From contig DXFO01000038.1 in assembly GCA_019114415.1 (NCBI GenBank), forward strand, positions 1-64,000: a stretch of DNA of 64,000 nt. The letters run 5' to 3'. Source of the DNA: Candidatus Gemmiger faecavium. Its GTDB lineage: Bacteria > Bacillota > Clostridia > Oscillospirales > Ruminococcaceae. The stretch's first letter is position 1, and every line of letters starts with the position of its first letter. The notes under the pieces are model-generated. The model had not been told where the DNA came from and made no database searches. It saw nothing but the letters and a program-made list of their open reading frames with translations. Below are positions 16,252-25,304 of the stretch, piece by piece. Both the position numbers and the translations under genes were made by a program.

Positions 16252-16917
16252 ATGAAAGTCAAACAGGCAGGGCGGGGCATGACCATGCTGGCACTGACGG
16301 CGGCATTGGGGGCCGCCGTATATCTGAACTGGTCTTTTTCCCAACAGACACCCCAGACGATCTCAGCCGACGACACCGCGCAGGATGCGGTCTCGGTCTC
16401 CGCCGAGGCTGATGCGGAGACCCAGGCCGTCCAGGGCGAAGCGGAAGATACCGTGGCCGTATATGACCCCCTGACCGCTGAAGACGAGACTGTAAGCCAG
16501 GAGACCGCAGACAAAAACTACGGGGAAGCCCAGCTCGTCAGCGTCAGCGAGGATACCGGCGACGAATTCTTTGAATCTGCACGCCTGTCCCGCGAAAAGA
16601 GCCGGGATGAGGCACTGGATACCATCGAGAAAACACTGAAAAATTCTTCGCTTTCCGACGAGGAAAAGCAGACGATGACCGATACCCTGAAAGCGCAGAT
16701 CACCAATATCGAAACCGAGAGCGAGCTGGAGACTTTGATCAAGGCCAAGGGCTTTGTAGACTGCGTCGTGATGCTGGACGGGACCTCCGCCAACGTGACT
16801 GTCATGACGGAAAACGACGCCCTGACCGCTGCCGAGGTCACCAAGATCCGGGACATCATTCTGTCCAAATGCGGTGAGATCAAGGCCCAGGACATTACCG
16901 TGGTGGAAGTCAAATAA
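16252..16917 (+). CDS. spoIIIAH: stage III sporulation protein AH
   Basis: A 221-residue bitopic protein with a membrane anchor at about 10-28, an acidic Ala/Glu-rich linker (about 38-95) and a C-terminal ring domain (about 100-221). SpoIIIAH pairs with forespore SpoIIQ in model spore formers. The last 120 residues (KSRDEALDTIEKTL, FVDCVVMLDG) fit the family well. It has a strong AAGGAGG site and is the last gene of the operon. SpoIIQ is not in this window. Confidence 0.9.
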   Translation: MKVKQAGRGMTMLALTAALGAAVYLNWSFSQQTPQTISADDTAQDAVSVSAEADAETQAVQGEAEDTVAVYDPLTAEDETVSQETADKNYGEAQLVSVSEDTGDEFFESARLSREKSRDEALDTIEKTLKNSSLSDEEKQTMTDTLKAQITNIETESELETLIKAKGFVDCVVMLDGTSANVTVMTENDALTAAEVTKIRDIILSKCGEIKAQDITVVEVK

Positions 16918-16956
16918 CTGCCGCGGAAAACCGCGCAGACCGGCGTTTGGATTTGG

Positions 16957-16985
16957 TTGCAAAGCCGTGCAATTTGTGGTACACT
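16957..16985 (+). promoter_or_regulatory. promoter of the Asp23-nusB-...-recN run
   Basis: TTGCAA, a 17-base spacer and TACACT, about 95 bases before the Asp23 start. It is the only clear promoter seen ahead of the twelve closely packed genes that follow. Confidence 0.7.
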
Positions 16986-17079
16986 AATTTATACTTTGAT
17001 ACCGCAATACGGCAACCAAAATGTGCAGGGCGCGGCGCTTGACAGCCGCGAACATCCTGCGGCTAGGAGGCAACTGGAA

Positions 17080-17442
17080 ATGGATGTACGCAATACCGCG
17101 GGCGGCAGCCTGCAAATTTCCCTGGAGGTCGTTGCCAAGATCGCGCGCCTTGCTGCGCTTGAAGTGGACGACGTAGCCGAGGTTTCCAGTGGCAGCAATC
17201 AAAGCGTGCGCGGTCTTTTGAGCAAGACCAGCCTGCAGAAGGACGTTGACGTTGAGATGAAAGACGGCGTCGCGGTTGTTACCATCCACGTGATCCCGGT
17301 GTACGGCAGCAAGGTTATGCGCGTTTGCCAGAAGGTACAGGAAAACGTCAAGCAGACGATCCAGAACATGACCGGCATTACGGTGTCCCGCGTCAATGTT
17401 GTGGCCGCCGGACTTGCCGAGCCTGCGCCGGTCGAAGAATAA
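17080..17442 (+). CDS. Asp23/Gls24 family envelope stress protein
   Basis: A 120-residue Asp23/Gls24 (YqhY-type) protein with the pattern GSLQISLEVVAKIARLAALEVDDV and the VVTIHVIPVYG strand. In Bacillus subtilis yqhY lies next to nusB, as here. Some members influence fatty-acid supply or the cell envelope; the role is not settled. The ORF-track start at 16957 coincides with the promoter, so ATG 17080 behind AGGAGG is used. Confidence 0.9.
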   Translation: MDVRNTAGGSLQISLEVVAKIARLAALEVDDVAEVSSGSNQSVRGLLSKTSLQKDVDVEMKDGVAVVTIHVIPVYGSKVMRVCQKVQENVKQTIQNMTGITVSRVNVVAAGLAEPAPVEE

Positions 17443-17460
17443 AGATAAAGAAGAGGAATT

Positions 17461-17910
17461 ATGGAAGGAAATGCAGTGACCCGCCGCGAAGCGCGGGAAA
17501 GCGCTTTTCTTGCTGCGTTCTCGGCGACGTTCCAGCCGGAAGAGCGGCAGGAGGCTATCCGCGATTGCAGCGAGATGCAGGAAGTAACTCAGGACACCTT
17601 TACCGTGCAGCTCCTGCGAGCAATGGAGCAGCATGCAGAGGAAATTGACGAAACCATTACCGCTCATCTGAAAGGGTGGACGCTCAGCCGTCTGCCCCGT
17701 GTCAGCCTGACGGCTCTTCGTCTGGCGCTGGCGGAAATGCTTTACGGCAATGAGCAAAAGCCTGCCGTCGCCATCAATGAGGCGGTTGAACTTGTAAAAA
17801 AATACGGCGACGAAAACGACTATCAATTTGTCAACGGACTGCTTGGCACCGTGGCTCGTGAGCAGGCCGGGGCGGAGGACGCCGCCGCACCCGATCCGGA
17901 AACATGCTGA
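17461..17910 (+). CDS. nusB: transcription antitermination factor NusB
   Basis: A 149-residue all-helical NusB, the RNA-binding factor that joins NusE at boxA for rRNA antitermination. It begins TRREARESAFLAAF and holds the conserved PAVAINEAVELVKKYG segment near the C terminus. It overlaps the next gene by seven bases. Confidence 0.92.
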   Translation: MEGNAVTRREARESAFLAAFSATFQPEERQEAIRDCSEMQEVTQDTFTVQLLRAMEQHAEEIDETITAHLKGWTLSRLPRVSLTALRLALAEMLYGNEQKPAVAINEAVELVKKYGDENDYQFVNGLLGTVAREQAGAEDAAAPDPETC

Positions 17911-18851
17911 CGCTCGGGATCGATACCAGCAATTACGCAACCTCTCTGGCCGTGTTCGACACGGATGCCGGAGAGGTTGTTTGCGATGCCAAGAAATTTC
18001 TGCCGGTCCGCCCCGGGCAACTCGGTCTGCGCCAATGCGATGCGGTATTTCATCACACCGCCGCCCTGCCTGCCATGCTGGAAGAACTTTCTGAAAAAGT
18101 CGATCTCACCGCCATTGGTGCGGTGGGCGTTTCCGCCCGCCCCCGTCCGGTAGAGAAGTCTTATATGCCTTGTTTTCTGACCGGTGTCAGCGCAGCTACC
18201 GCCTTTTCTCTTGCCCGCGGCATTCCTTTGATCCAATCGACCCATCAGGAAGGGCATATTGCGGCGGCTTTGTTTGCCGCTTCCGGCAGTGAGCTGTTTG
18301 CCGGTCCGGTTCTTGTTTTCCATATTTCCGGCGGCACGACGGACCTTCTGTACTGTGAAGATGCACGTCCTTTGCAGTGTCTTGGAACAAGCGGCGATCT
18401 GTACGCCGGTCAGGCGGTGGACCGCCTGGGCGTGAAGCTCGGGTACGCTTTCCCCGCCGGAGCCCAGGTGAGCGAGCTGGCAGCAAAATGTACGGAGGAC
18501 ATCCGCCCCAAAGTCAGTGTCAAGGACATGACCTGCAGCTTTTCCGGGCTGGAAAATCAGTGTACCAAGCTGTTGAACGAGGGAAAATCGCCCGAATACG
18601 TATGCAAATACTGCCTCCTGTGTGTTGCGGAAACGCTTCGCCGCATGGCCAATGCCGCACGTAAGCAGTATTCCGAACTGCCCGTCGTATTTGCCGGCGG
18701 CGTCATGAGCAGCGAGATCGTCAGAGACTATCTTACCGCCCGGATGCATAATGTGAGTTTTGTTCCCGGGAAATTTGCCAGTGACAACGCGATCGGCATT
18801 TCCATCCTCGCCGCTAAGGGGGTATCTGCATGGCCGACTACATCGATGTAA
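17904..18851 (+). CDS. Kae1/TsaD-like protein (divergent paralog)
   Basis: A 315-residue ASKHA-fold protein related to TsaD, which makes t6A37 in tRNA with the TsaC product. It has GIDTSNYATSLAVF, a metal-site-like THQEGH, SGGTTDLL, a GTSGDLYAGQAVDRLG loop and a C-terminal SDNAIG. It is shorter than true TsaD (about 335-340 residues), mainly in the first third. Several canonical His/Gly positions differ (for example SGGTT for SGGHT). It is probably a Clostridia-specific paralog, with true tsaD elsewhere. It sits where folD is found in Bacillus. Confidence 0.78.
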   Translation: MLTLGIDTSNYATSLAVFDTDAGEVVCDAKKFLPVRPGQLGLRQCDAVFHHTAALPAMLEELSEKVDLTAIGAVGVSARPRPVEKSYMPCFLTGVSAATAFSLARGIPLIQSTHQEGHIAAALFAASGSELFAGPVLVFHISGGTTDLLYCEDARPLQCLGTSGDLYAGQAVDRLGVKLGYAFPAGAQVSELAAKCTEDIRPKVSVKDMTCSFSGLENQCTKLLNEGKSPEYVCKYCLLCVAETLRRMANAARKQYSELPVVFAGGVMSSEIVRDYLTARMHNVSFVPGKFASDNAIGISILAAKGVSAWPTTSM

Positions 18852-20047
18852 CGGCGCTCAATCGCCTGGCGCGCCAGGTCCTGGCCCAGTGTGAGCCCCT
18901 GAATAACCTGATCGTCTGCGGGGAAATCTCCAACTTTACACGGCATTACAAAAGCGGTCATCTGTATTTTACGCTGAAAGACGCCAACAGCTCTGTCAAA
19001 GCCGTCATGTTCCGGGATAAAGCCCGCCTTTTGAATTTTGAGCCTCAGAACGGCATGTTGGTGCTTGCTTACGGCAATGCCACCCTGTATGAGAGGGACG
19101 GCGCTTTCCAGGTATATGCGGACTATATGCGCCCCTTCGGCGCCGGCGCTGCTCAGATGGCCTTTGATGCCCTGAAGAAAAAGCTGGAATCCGAAGGGCT
19201 TTTTGCGCCTGAACACAAACGTCCGCTCCCCGCAATGCCGAAATGCATCGGCATCGTCACCTCAAAGACCGGGGCTGCACTCAAAGACGTCTGCCAGGTA
19301 ATGGGGCGGCGCTGGCCGCTGACCAGGCTTTTGCTTGCTCCTGTCAGCGTACAGGGACTGGAAGCGGAAGCAAGCATCCTGGATGGCATCCGCACTTTGG
19401 ATGCCCGCCGGGATGTGGATCTCATCCTTGTCACCCGCGGCGGCGGAAGCAAAGAAGATTTGTGGGTGTTCAACAGTGAGCGCATTGCCCGTGCGGTGTA
19501 TGCCTGCCGGAAACCGGTCGTTTCTGCAGTGGGACACGAGATCGACTATACCATTCTGGACTACGTGGCGGATCTTCGCGCCCCAACGCCCTCTGCCGCA
19601 GCGGAGTTGTGCGTGCCTGACCAAGTGCAGCTGCGAAACGAAATATACAATATTGGACAAAATATTCAAAATAGTATACAGTCCACGTGGCAGATGTGCT
19701 ATAATAAATTAGATACTGTGCGTCCTGAACAAGCCATGCGGGTGCAGCGCACTGCTTTGACTGCACGCCGGCGTCAGATTATGGACTGCATCATTCAAAC
19801 AACACGTTGCGCCAATGATATTCTGGACCAGAAAAAGGCTTCTTTGGGAGCCGCAGCCGGGGTTGCTGCCTCGCTGAATCCTTATGCGGTTTTGTCCCGC
19901 GGATACGCTATGGTCCTGAATGAAGCCTCGGACTGTCTGGCGGTACGGTATTTGCATCCGGGCCAGAACATTATTTTGAAAGGGGACGGTGCACAGGCCG
20001 AGTGTACGGTCAACACCGTCTGTTCCGATCGTGAGGATCAAACATGA
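18830..20047 (+). CDS. xseA: exodeoxyribonuclease VII large subunit
   Basis: A 405-residue XseA, the catalytic subunit of exonuclease VII. An OB-fold N-terminal domain (about 1-100, with VCGEISNFTRHYKSGHLYF) precedes the nuclease domain with ILVTRGGGSKEDLW and AVGHEIDYTI, then a helical region and a C-terminal GYAMV segment. It overlaps the Kae1-like gene by 22 bases and xseB by four. Confidence 0.93.
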   Translation: MADYIDVTALNRLARQVLAQCEPLNNLIVCGEISNFTRHYKSGHLYFTLKDANSSVKAVMFRDKARLLNFEPQNGMLVLAYGNATLYERDGAFQVYADYMRPFGAGAAQMAFDALKKKLESEGLFAPEHKRPLPAMPKCIGIVTSKTGAALKDVCQVMGRRWPLTRLLLAPVSVQGLEAEASILDGIRTLDARRDVDLILVTRGGGSKEDLWVFNSERIARAVYACRKPVVSAVGHEIDYTILDYVADLRAPTPSAAAELCVPDQVQLRNEIYNIGQNIQNSIQSTWQMCYNKLDTVRPEQAMRVQRTALTARRRQIMDCIIQTTRCANDILDQKKASLGAAAGVAASLNPYAVLSRGYAMVLNEASDCLAVRYLHPGQNIILKGDGAQAECTVNTVCSDREDQT

Positions 20048-20280
20048 AAAAAGCACCCAAAAGTTTCGAGGAAGGCCTTGAGCGTCTGCGTTCTGTTCTT
20101 GCTGCCATGCAGGAGCCGGACACACCTTTGGCTGAGTCGGTCAAGCTGTATGCCGAGGCCGCAGAGCTGATCCGGTATTGCAACAAAACGCTGGATGACG
20201 CCGAACTCCAAATCAAAGAGATCGACACCCGTCTGAACAATGCGGATTCCGCAGCAGGGGAGACCGACGATGGACAATAA
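20044..20280 (+). CDS. xseB: exodeoxyribonuclease VII small subunit
   Basis: A 78-residue helical protein with the XseB signature FEEGLERLRSVLAAMQEPDTPL. It binds XseA in the exonuclease VII complex. It overlaps xseA (ATGA) and ispA (11 bases). Confidence 0.92.
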   Translation: MKKAPKSFEEGLERLRSVLAAMQEPDTPLAESVKLYAEAAELIRYCNKTLDDAELQIKEIDTRLNNADSAAGETDDGQ

Positions 20281-21157
20281 CGCCTATAAAGCACACTATG
20301 ACTCCTATGTCAAATTAACAGAGGATCGTCTGCTGACTTTGTGTGACAGGTATCTGCCTGCCACTGCTGAGATCTCCCGCGCGGCGCGGTACAGCCTTTT
20401 AAGCGGCGGCAAACGCGTCCGTGCAGTCCTTGTACTGTCTGCCTGCGAACTGGCGGGCGGCGACGTCAATGCAGCGGCAGACTACGCCGCTGCGCTTGAG
20501 ATGCTGCACTGCTATTCGCTGATTCATGACGATCTGCCTTGCATGGACAATGATGATTTTCGCCGTGGTCAGCCCAGCTGCCACCGAAAGTACGGGGAAT
20601 CCACGGCACTGCTGGCCGCCGATGCGCTGGTCACTGCCGCCTTTGAGGTCATTGCCAATGCACCGCTCAGCGCTGAAAGCCGGGTCCGGGCAGCTTCTAT
20701 TCTTTCCAAAGGCGCAGGCGCCCGCGGGATGCTGTACGGCCAGGAACTGGATAAATACTTTGAGCAGCACCGCGCGGATGCCGACCAGCTTTTGAATCTT
20801 CACCGCCATAAGACCGGTGCTTTGATTCTGGCCGGCGTGCAGCTGGGCTGCGCTGCCTGCGATACTGCGCCCGAATGTTCCGACGCTTTGGAAACCTACG
20901 CTCAGGAAATCGGCCTGGTATTCCAAATCGTTGACGATATACTGGATGTGACCTCCAGCACCGAAACGCTGGGCAAGCCGGTGGGCAGTGACGCGGAAAA
21001 CAACAAGACAACTTTTGTTACGCTCTACGGCCTGGATGGAGCACATTCCATGGCAGAGCAGCACAACAACGCCGCGTTGGCTGCATTGGAGCCCTTGGGC
21101 GAAAAGGCAGATTTTTTGCGCTGCCTTGCCCGGAGCCTGCTGGTGCGCAACAAGTAA
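20270..21157 (+). CDS. ispA: (2E,6E)-farnesyl diphosphate synthase
   Basis: A 295-residue trans-isoprenyl diphosphate synthase that condenses IPP onto DMAPP and GPP. It has GGKRVRAVL, the first Asp-rich motif DDLPCMDNDD (Asp87/88/93), and the second, VDDILD. Length and the xseB-ispA-dxs context support FPP synthase. ATG 20270 overlaps xseB and follows GCAGGGGA; the ORF-track start at 20240 lacks a ribosome site. Confidence 0.9.
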   Translation: MDNNAYKAHYDSYVKLTEDRLLTLCDRYLPATAEISRAARYSLLSGGKRVRAVLVLSACELAGGDVNAAADYAAALEMLHCYSLIHDDLPCMDNDDFRRGQPSCHRKYGESTALLAADALVTAAFEVIANAPLSAESRVRAASILSKGAGARGMLYGQELDKYFEQHRADADQLLNLHRHKTGALILAGVQLGCAACDTAPECSDALETYAQEIGLVFQIVDDILDVTSSTETLGKPVGSDAENNKTTFVTLYGLDGAHSMAEQHNNAALAALEPLGEKADFLRCLARSLLVRNK

Positions 21158-21178
21158 AAACAGGAACGGGGGATGTGA

Positions 21179-21646
21179 ATGCGTTGGCTGATGATGCCGC
21201 TTCAATGGAATTTTGTTCTGGTCACAGCGCTGCTGGCATCGATCTGCGCCCAGCTGATCAAAGTCATCTTGAACCTGATCGTGGTTGGCCGCTTTATTCC
21301 TGAACGTGTCTGGGGCGCGGGCGGTATGCCCAGTTCCCATTCCGCCACCGTATGCGCCATGCTGGTGGCAACCGGACGCTACTGCGGTCCGAATTCCTCC
21401 TTGTTTGCCGTGGCGGTGGTGGTCTCTATTATCGTCATGTATGACGCCATGGGTGTGCGCCGGGAAACCGGCGAACAGGCCAAAGTCCTCAACCAGATGC
21501 TGAACGAATGGATGGACGAAGGCGCGCAGAATTTTTCCTGGCTTGCCGATAAGCGCCTGAAAGAAATGGTTGGTCATACGCCCATCCAGGTGTTGGCAGG
21601 TGCGATTCTGGGCGTTTTTGTCGGTTTTGTCGTGCCCATGCCGTGA
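21179..21646 (+). CDS. divergent PAP2 family membrane protein (YuiD-like)
   Basis: A 155-residue membrane protein of the divergent PAP2 superfamily. It keeps GAGGMPSSHSA, VVVSIIVMYDAMGVRRETGEQA and a C-terminal GHTPIQVLAGA, which together form a phosphatase-like active site. Being between ispA and dxs, a role in isoprenoid or lipid phosphate metabolism is plausible but unproven. Confidence 0.85.
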   Translation: MRWLMMPLQWNFVLVTALLASICAQLIKVILNLIVVGRFIPERVWGAGGMPSSHSATVCAMLVATGRYCGPNSSLFAVAVVVSIIVMYDAMGVRRETGEQAKVLNQMLNEWMDEGAQNFSWLADKRLKEMVGHTPIQVLAGAILGVFVGFVVPMP

Positions 21647-21708
21647 CCGCCGTATGGTTTCTGTGCCCTGATGCAAAGCAAGGATCGTGAAACGAAGAGG
21701 TGTACCAC

Positions 21709-23577
21709 ATGAGGTATTCATTGCTGAGCCGTATCAATCGGCCGGGTGATGTAAAAAAACTTATGCCTGAGGAACTGCCGCTTCTCTGCGATGAGATCCG
21801 CAGCTTCCTGATCGAGAGTGTTTCCGCTACGGGCGGTCATCTCTCTTCCAACCTCGGTGTAGTTGAACTGACGGTTGCTCTCCATAAAGCTCTTGTACTG
21901 CCCCGCGACAAAATCGTCTTTGACGTCGGGCACCAGTGCTATACCCATAAGCTGCTCACCGGACGGAGGGACGGCTTTGCTCACCTGCGTCAGAAAGACG
22001 GCATTTCCGGATTTCCCTGTCCGGCCGAAAGCAACTGTGACGCTTTTATTGCCGGACACGGCAGCACGGCACTGTCGGTGGCTATCGGCATTGCCCGTGC
22101 CAAAAAACTCAAAAACGAGCCCGGCAAGGTCGTCGCCGTGATCGGTGACGGCGCCTTTACCGGCGGCATGGTATACGAGGGCATGAACAATGTGGGGATG
22201 CTCAACAATCTCATTGTCATCCTCAACGACAACAAAATGTCCATCTCCAAAAACGTCGGCGAGATCGCCAACTACCTGACCCGCCTTCGCACCGACCCCA
22301 AATATTTCCATGCCAAGGCACAGATGGAGACCGCTCTTGAGAGCATCCCGGTTTTGGGAACCGGCATGGTCCGTGTTCTGCAGGGCGGCAAACGGATCAT
22401 CCGCCGCGGGATCTATCACTCCACCATGTTTGAGGAAATGGGCTTCCAGTATGTCGGGCCGGTGGATGGTCACGACGTTATCCAGCTCAGCCAGATGCTG
22501 ACCAACCTGCAGGAGCAGGCCGCCCCTCTCTTCATCCATATCGTCACCCAAAAAGGCAAGGGTCTGAAACCCGCCGAGGAAAACCCCGGCGAGTTCCATA
22601 GCGTCTCCGCCTTTGATTTGAATCACCTGACTAACCCTGAGGTTTCCCCCAAAGACAGCTTCTCCAGCTATTTCGGGACCAAGCTCTCGGAACTTGGCGG
22701 GGAGTGCAGCAAGCTGTGTGCCATCACCGCCGCCATGAAATACGGCACAGGCCTGCAGTTTTTCAAGCACGATCATCCCGACCGCTTCTTTGATGTGGGC
22801 ATGGCTGAACAGCATGCCGTAACCTTTGCTGCGGGACTTGCCAGCCAGGGATTGCTGCCTGTCGTCGCCATTTACTCTACTTTCTTCCAGCGCGCCTACG
22901 ATCAGATGATCCATGATGTCTGCCTGCTGCGTCTGAATGTTTTGTTTGCTGTAGACCGTGCCGGCCTTGTCCCGGGTGACGGCGAGACTCACCAGGGAAT
23001 CTATGACCCTGCCTTTTTCAGTCAGATGCAGGTGGAGACCTACTCTCCGGCAAACTACGCCGAACTGGAGTATTGGCTGAGTTATCTTGTTCGGGAAGGC
23101 ACCGGTCCCCGCGCGATCCGCTATCCCCGCGGGGAAGAGAAGCCGTCTCTTTCTGCTCTGGGCTGTACCGGCAATCCCTTTGACATGATCGAACAGCGCG
23201 ACGGCGCCAAAATCGTTCTGGTCAGCTACGGTGCCGAAGCCGAGGAAATCCTTGCCGCATCGGATCTGCTGCTCCAGAAGGGCGTTGCTGCCGACTGCTG
23301 CAAACTGGTACGGATCAGTCCGCTGCCCGACGGGCTGTGCAATGCCCTGCAAAAATACGACACCATTATTTTTGCCGAAGAATGCGTCAAGTCCGGAGGA
23401 ATCGGGCAGCAGCTTTGTTTTGCTATGCAGCAATCCGGCTGGACCGGCCGCTTTGTGCTGCATGCCGTCGATAATCGTCATCTGCTGCACGCCAATGTGC
23501 CGCAGCTTCGCAAAGATCAGAATTTGGACGCCGCATCGCTCGCCAAAAGCGCGCTCGGCGCAGAAAGCGAGAACTGA
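21709..23577 (+). CDS. dxs: 1-deoxy-D-xylulose-5-phosphate synthase
   Basis: A 622-residue TPP-dependent DXS, the first enzyme of the MEP isoprenoid pathway. The TPP motif GDGAFTGGM...NDN, the GGHLSSNLG segment near residue 45, and the transketolase-like middle (DVGMAEQHAVTFAAG) are all present. ATG 21709 is used; the GTG at 21700 has no ribosome site in range. It stands next to ispA, as in many Bacillota, so both precursor supply and prenyl synthesis are in one transcript. Confidence 0.95.
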   Translation: MRYSLLSRINRPGDVKKLMPEELPLLCDEIRSFLIESVSATGGHLSSNLGVVELTVALHKALVLPRDKIVFDVGHQCYTHKLLTGRRDGFAHLRQKDGISGFPCPAESNCDAFIAGHGSTALSVAIGIARAKKLKNEPGKVVAVIGDGAFTGGMVYEGMNNVGMLNNLIVILNDNKMSISKNVGEIANYLTRLRTDPKYFHAKAQMETALESIPVLGTGMVRVLQGGKRIIRRGIYHSTMFEEMGFQYVGPVDGHDVIQLSQMLTNLQEQAAPLFIHIVTQKGKGLKPAEENPGEFHSVSAFDLNHLTNPEVSPKDSFSSYFGTKLSELGGECSKLCAITAAMKYGTGLQFFKHDHPDRFFDVGMAEQHAVTFAAGLASQGLLPVVAIYSTFFQRAYDQMIHDVCLLRLNVLFAVDRAGLVPGDGETHQGIYDPAFFSQMQVETYSPANYAELEYWLSYLVREGTGPRAIRYPRGEEKPSLSALGCTGNPFDMIEQRDGAKIVLVSYGAEAEEILAASDLLLQKGVAADCCKLVRISPLPDGLCNALQKYDTIIFAEECVKSGGIGQQLCFAMQQSGWTGRFVLHAVDNRHLLHANVPQLRKDQNLDAASLAKSALGAESEN

Positions 23578-23579
23578 GC

Positions 23580-24401
23580 ATGAAAGTGCGTTTGGATCAA
23601 TATCTTTGCCAGGAAGGCTTTACCCAAAGTCGTGAGCGGGCAAAAGCGCTCATTATGTCCGGCATTGTTTTCATCAACGGGCAGAAGGCTGACAAGGCAG
23701 GGGAGCTCGTCCCTGAAGGCGCACAGGTAGAAGTCCGTGGCCACGACATTGGTTACGTCAGCCGCGGCGGCCTCAAGCTGGAAAAGGCCATGAAGGTGTT
23801 TCCTCTCAGCCCGGATGGCAAGGTCTGTATGGATATCGGTGCATCCACAGGCGGGTTCACCGACTGTATGCTCCAAAACGGTGCCACGAAAGTGTATGCC
23901 GTGGATGTGGGATACGGCCAGCTTGCCTGGAGCCTGCGCACCGATGACCGTGTCGTCAATATGGAGCGCACCAATATCCGCAATGTCACGCCGGATATGC
24001 TGGAGGATGCCATTGAATTCTTCAGCGTCGACGTTTCCTTTATTTCGTTAAAGCATATTTTCCCCGTTGCCGATGCCGTCTGCTCGCCCGACGCCTGCGG
24101 TGTTTGCCTGGTCAAGCCGCAATTTGAGGCCGGAAGAGAAAAGGTTGGCAAGAAAGGTGTCGTGCGGGAGCCCGCCACCCATCGCGAGGTCCTGCACGCT
24201 GCCATCGAATACGCCGCTCAGAACCATTTTGCAGCGGAAGGGTTGGATTTTTCTCCCATCAAGGGACCGGAAGGCAACATTGAGTTTCTGCTGTTTGTCC
24301 GCCATAACGGAACTTCCGGTCTGGAGCCGGATGCCATCGACCGGGTGGTGGCCAGTGCCCACGAAACGCTCGACGGCGTATCATCCCGGCATCGGGGTTG
24401 A
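23580..24401 (+). CDS. TlyA family rRNA (cytidine-2'-O)-methyltransferase
   Basis: A 273-residue protein with an N-terminal S4 RNA-binding domain (about 1-60) and a Rossmann methyltransferase domain (about 75-250) carrying DIGASTGGFTDCML for SAM binding. It matches TlyA/YqxC, whose homologs methylate 16S and 23S rRNA. Older annotations call this hemolysin. It starts two bases after the dxs stop. Confidence 0.92.
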   Translation: MKVRLDQYLCQEGFTQSRERAKALIMSGIVFINGQKADKAGELVPEGAQVEVRGHDIGYVSRGGLKLEKAMKVFPLSPDGKVCMDIGASTGGFTDCMLQNGATKVYAVDVGYGQLAWSLRTDDRVVNMERTNIRNVTPDMLEDAIEFFSVDVSFISLKHIFPVADAVCSPDACGVCLVKPQFEAGREKVGKKGVVREPATHREVLHAAIEYAAQNHFAAEGLDFSPIKGPEGNIEFLLFVRHNGTSGLEPDAIDRVVASAHETLDGVSSRHRG

Positions 24402-24450
24402 CGCCTGATGCAATCCATGGCCTAACACCGGCCAGAAAGAGATTGATTAC

Positions 24451-25296
24451 ATGACGGTTCTTTTATACCCCAATCCATTGAAAGACACCGATCTTTCGGT
24501 CACACGCCGCGCTGCGGCGTTGCTGCGCAGTTACGGTGTCCGCGTCCTTCTTCCGGACGACCTTGGCCCCGATGCCGTTTGCCCGGAGAGCGAACGGATG
24601 CCCATGGAGCAGGCGCTGTCCATCACCGATCAGGTTGTTACCATCGGCGGCGACGGCACCTTGCTGCGTGCTGCGTCCCAGTGTCTGAAGCATGATAAAC
24701 CTTTGCTGGGGATCAATCTCGGGCGCATGGGTTTTCTTGCCACGTGCGAAATGGATGAGATGCCGCATAAACTCAAGCGGCTGGCTCAGGGTGACTGTCA
24801 TTTTGAGCGCCGCTCTCTTTTGCAGGTAGAGAAAAACGACGGTGCCTGGTCAGCCGCAGCACTCAATGATGTGGTGCTGTACGGCAAATCCCGCATGCAC
24901 CCCATGGACTACACCATTTACTGCGACGGAGTGTTTGTCTGCCGCTATCGGAGTGATGGCATCATCGCAGCCACTCCCACCGGATCCACGGCATATTCTC
25001 TGTCGGCGGGCGGACCGATTCTGGATGCTTCCGCATCGGTATTCGTGCTCAATGCCATTTGCCCGCACAGTCCCAGACAGATCCCCCTGGTATTCTCCCA
25101 TACCCGCCGCGTGACCGTTGTGTCCGAGGCCGCCAACCGCGACAAAGTACTTGCTTCCGCAGACAGCCGGGTATCCTGCGAACTGGAACCGGGGGATCGG
25201 GTCGATATTTTTGTGGCAAAAACACAGCTGCGTCTCGCGGCTTTTGATGAGGCCGAACAGTTTCGCGCCATCGAGACCAAGCTGATGAGGAGATGA
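24451..25296 (+). CDS. nadK: NAD kinase
   Basis: A 281-residue NAD(+) kinase making NADP. It has GGDGTLLRAA, NDVVLYGKS, and the long conserved DGIIAATPTGSTAYSLSAGG segment. A gene of this type lies between tlyA and argR in many Clostridia, as here. Confidence 0.95.
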   Translation: MTVLLYPNPLKDTDLSVTRRAAALLRSYGVRVLLPDDLGPDAVCPESERMPMEQALSITDQVVTIGGDGTLLRAASQCLKHDKPLLGINLGRMGFLATCEMDEMPHKLKRLAQGDCHFERRSLLQVEKNDGAWSAAALNDVVLYGKSRMHPMDYTIYCDGVFVCRYRSDGIIAATPTGSTAYSLSAGGPILDASASVFVLNAICPHSPRQIPLVFSHTRRVTVVSEAANRDKVLASADSRVSCELEPGDRVDIFVAKTQLRLAAFDEAEQFRAIETKLMRR

Positions 25297-25304
25297 TAGT
25301 ATCA

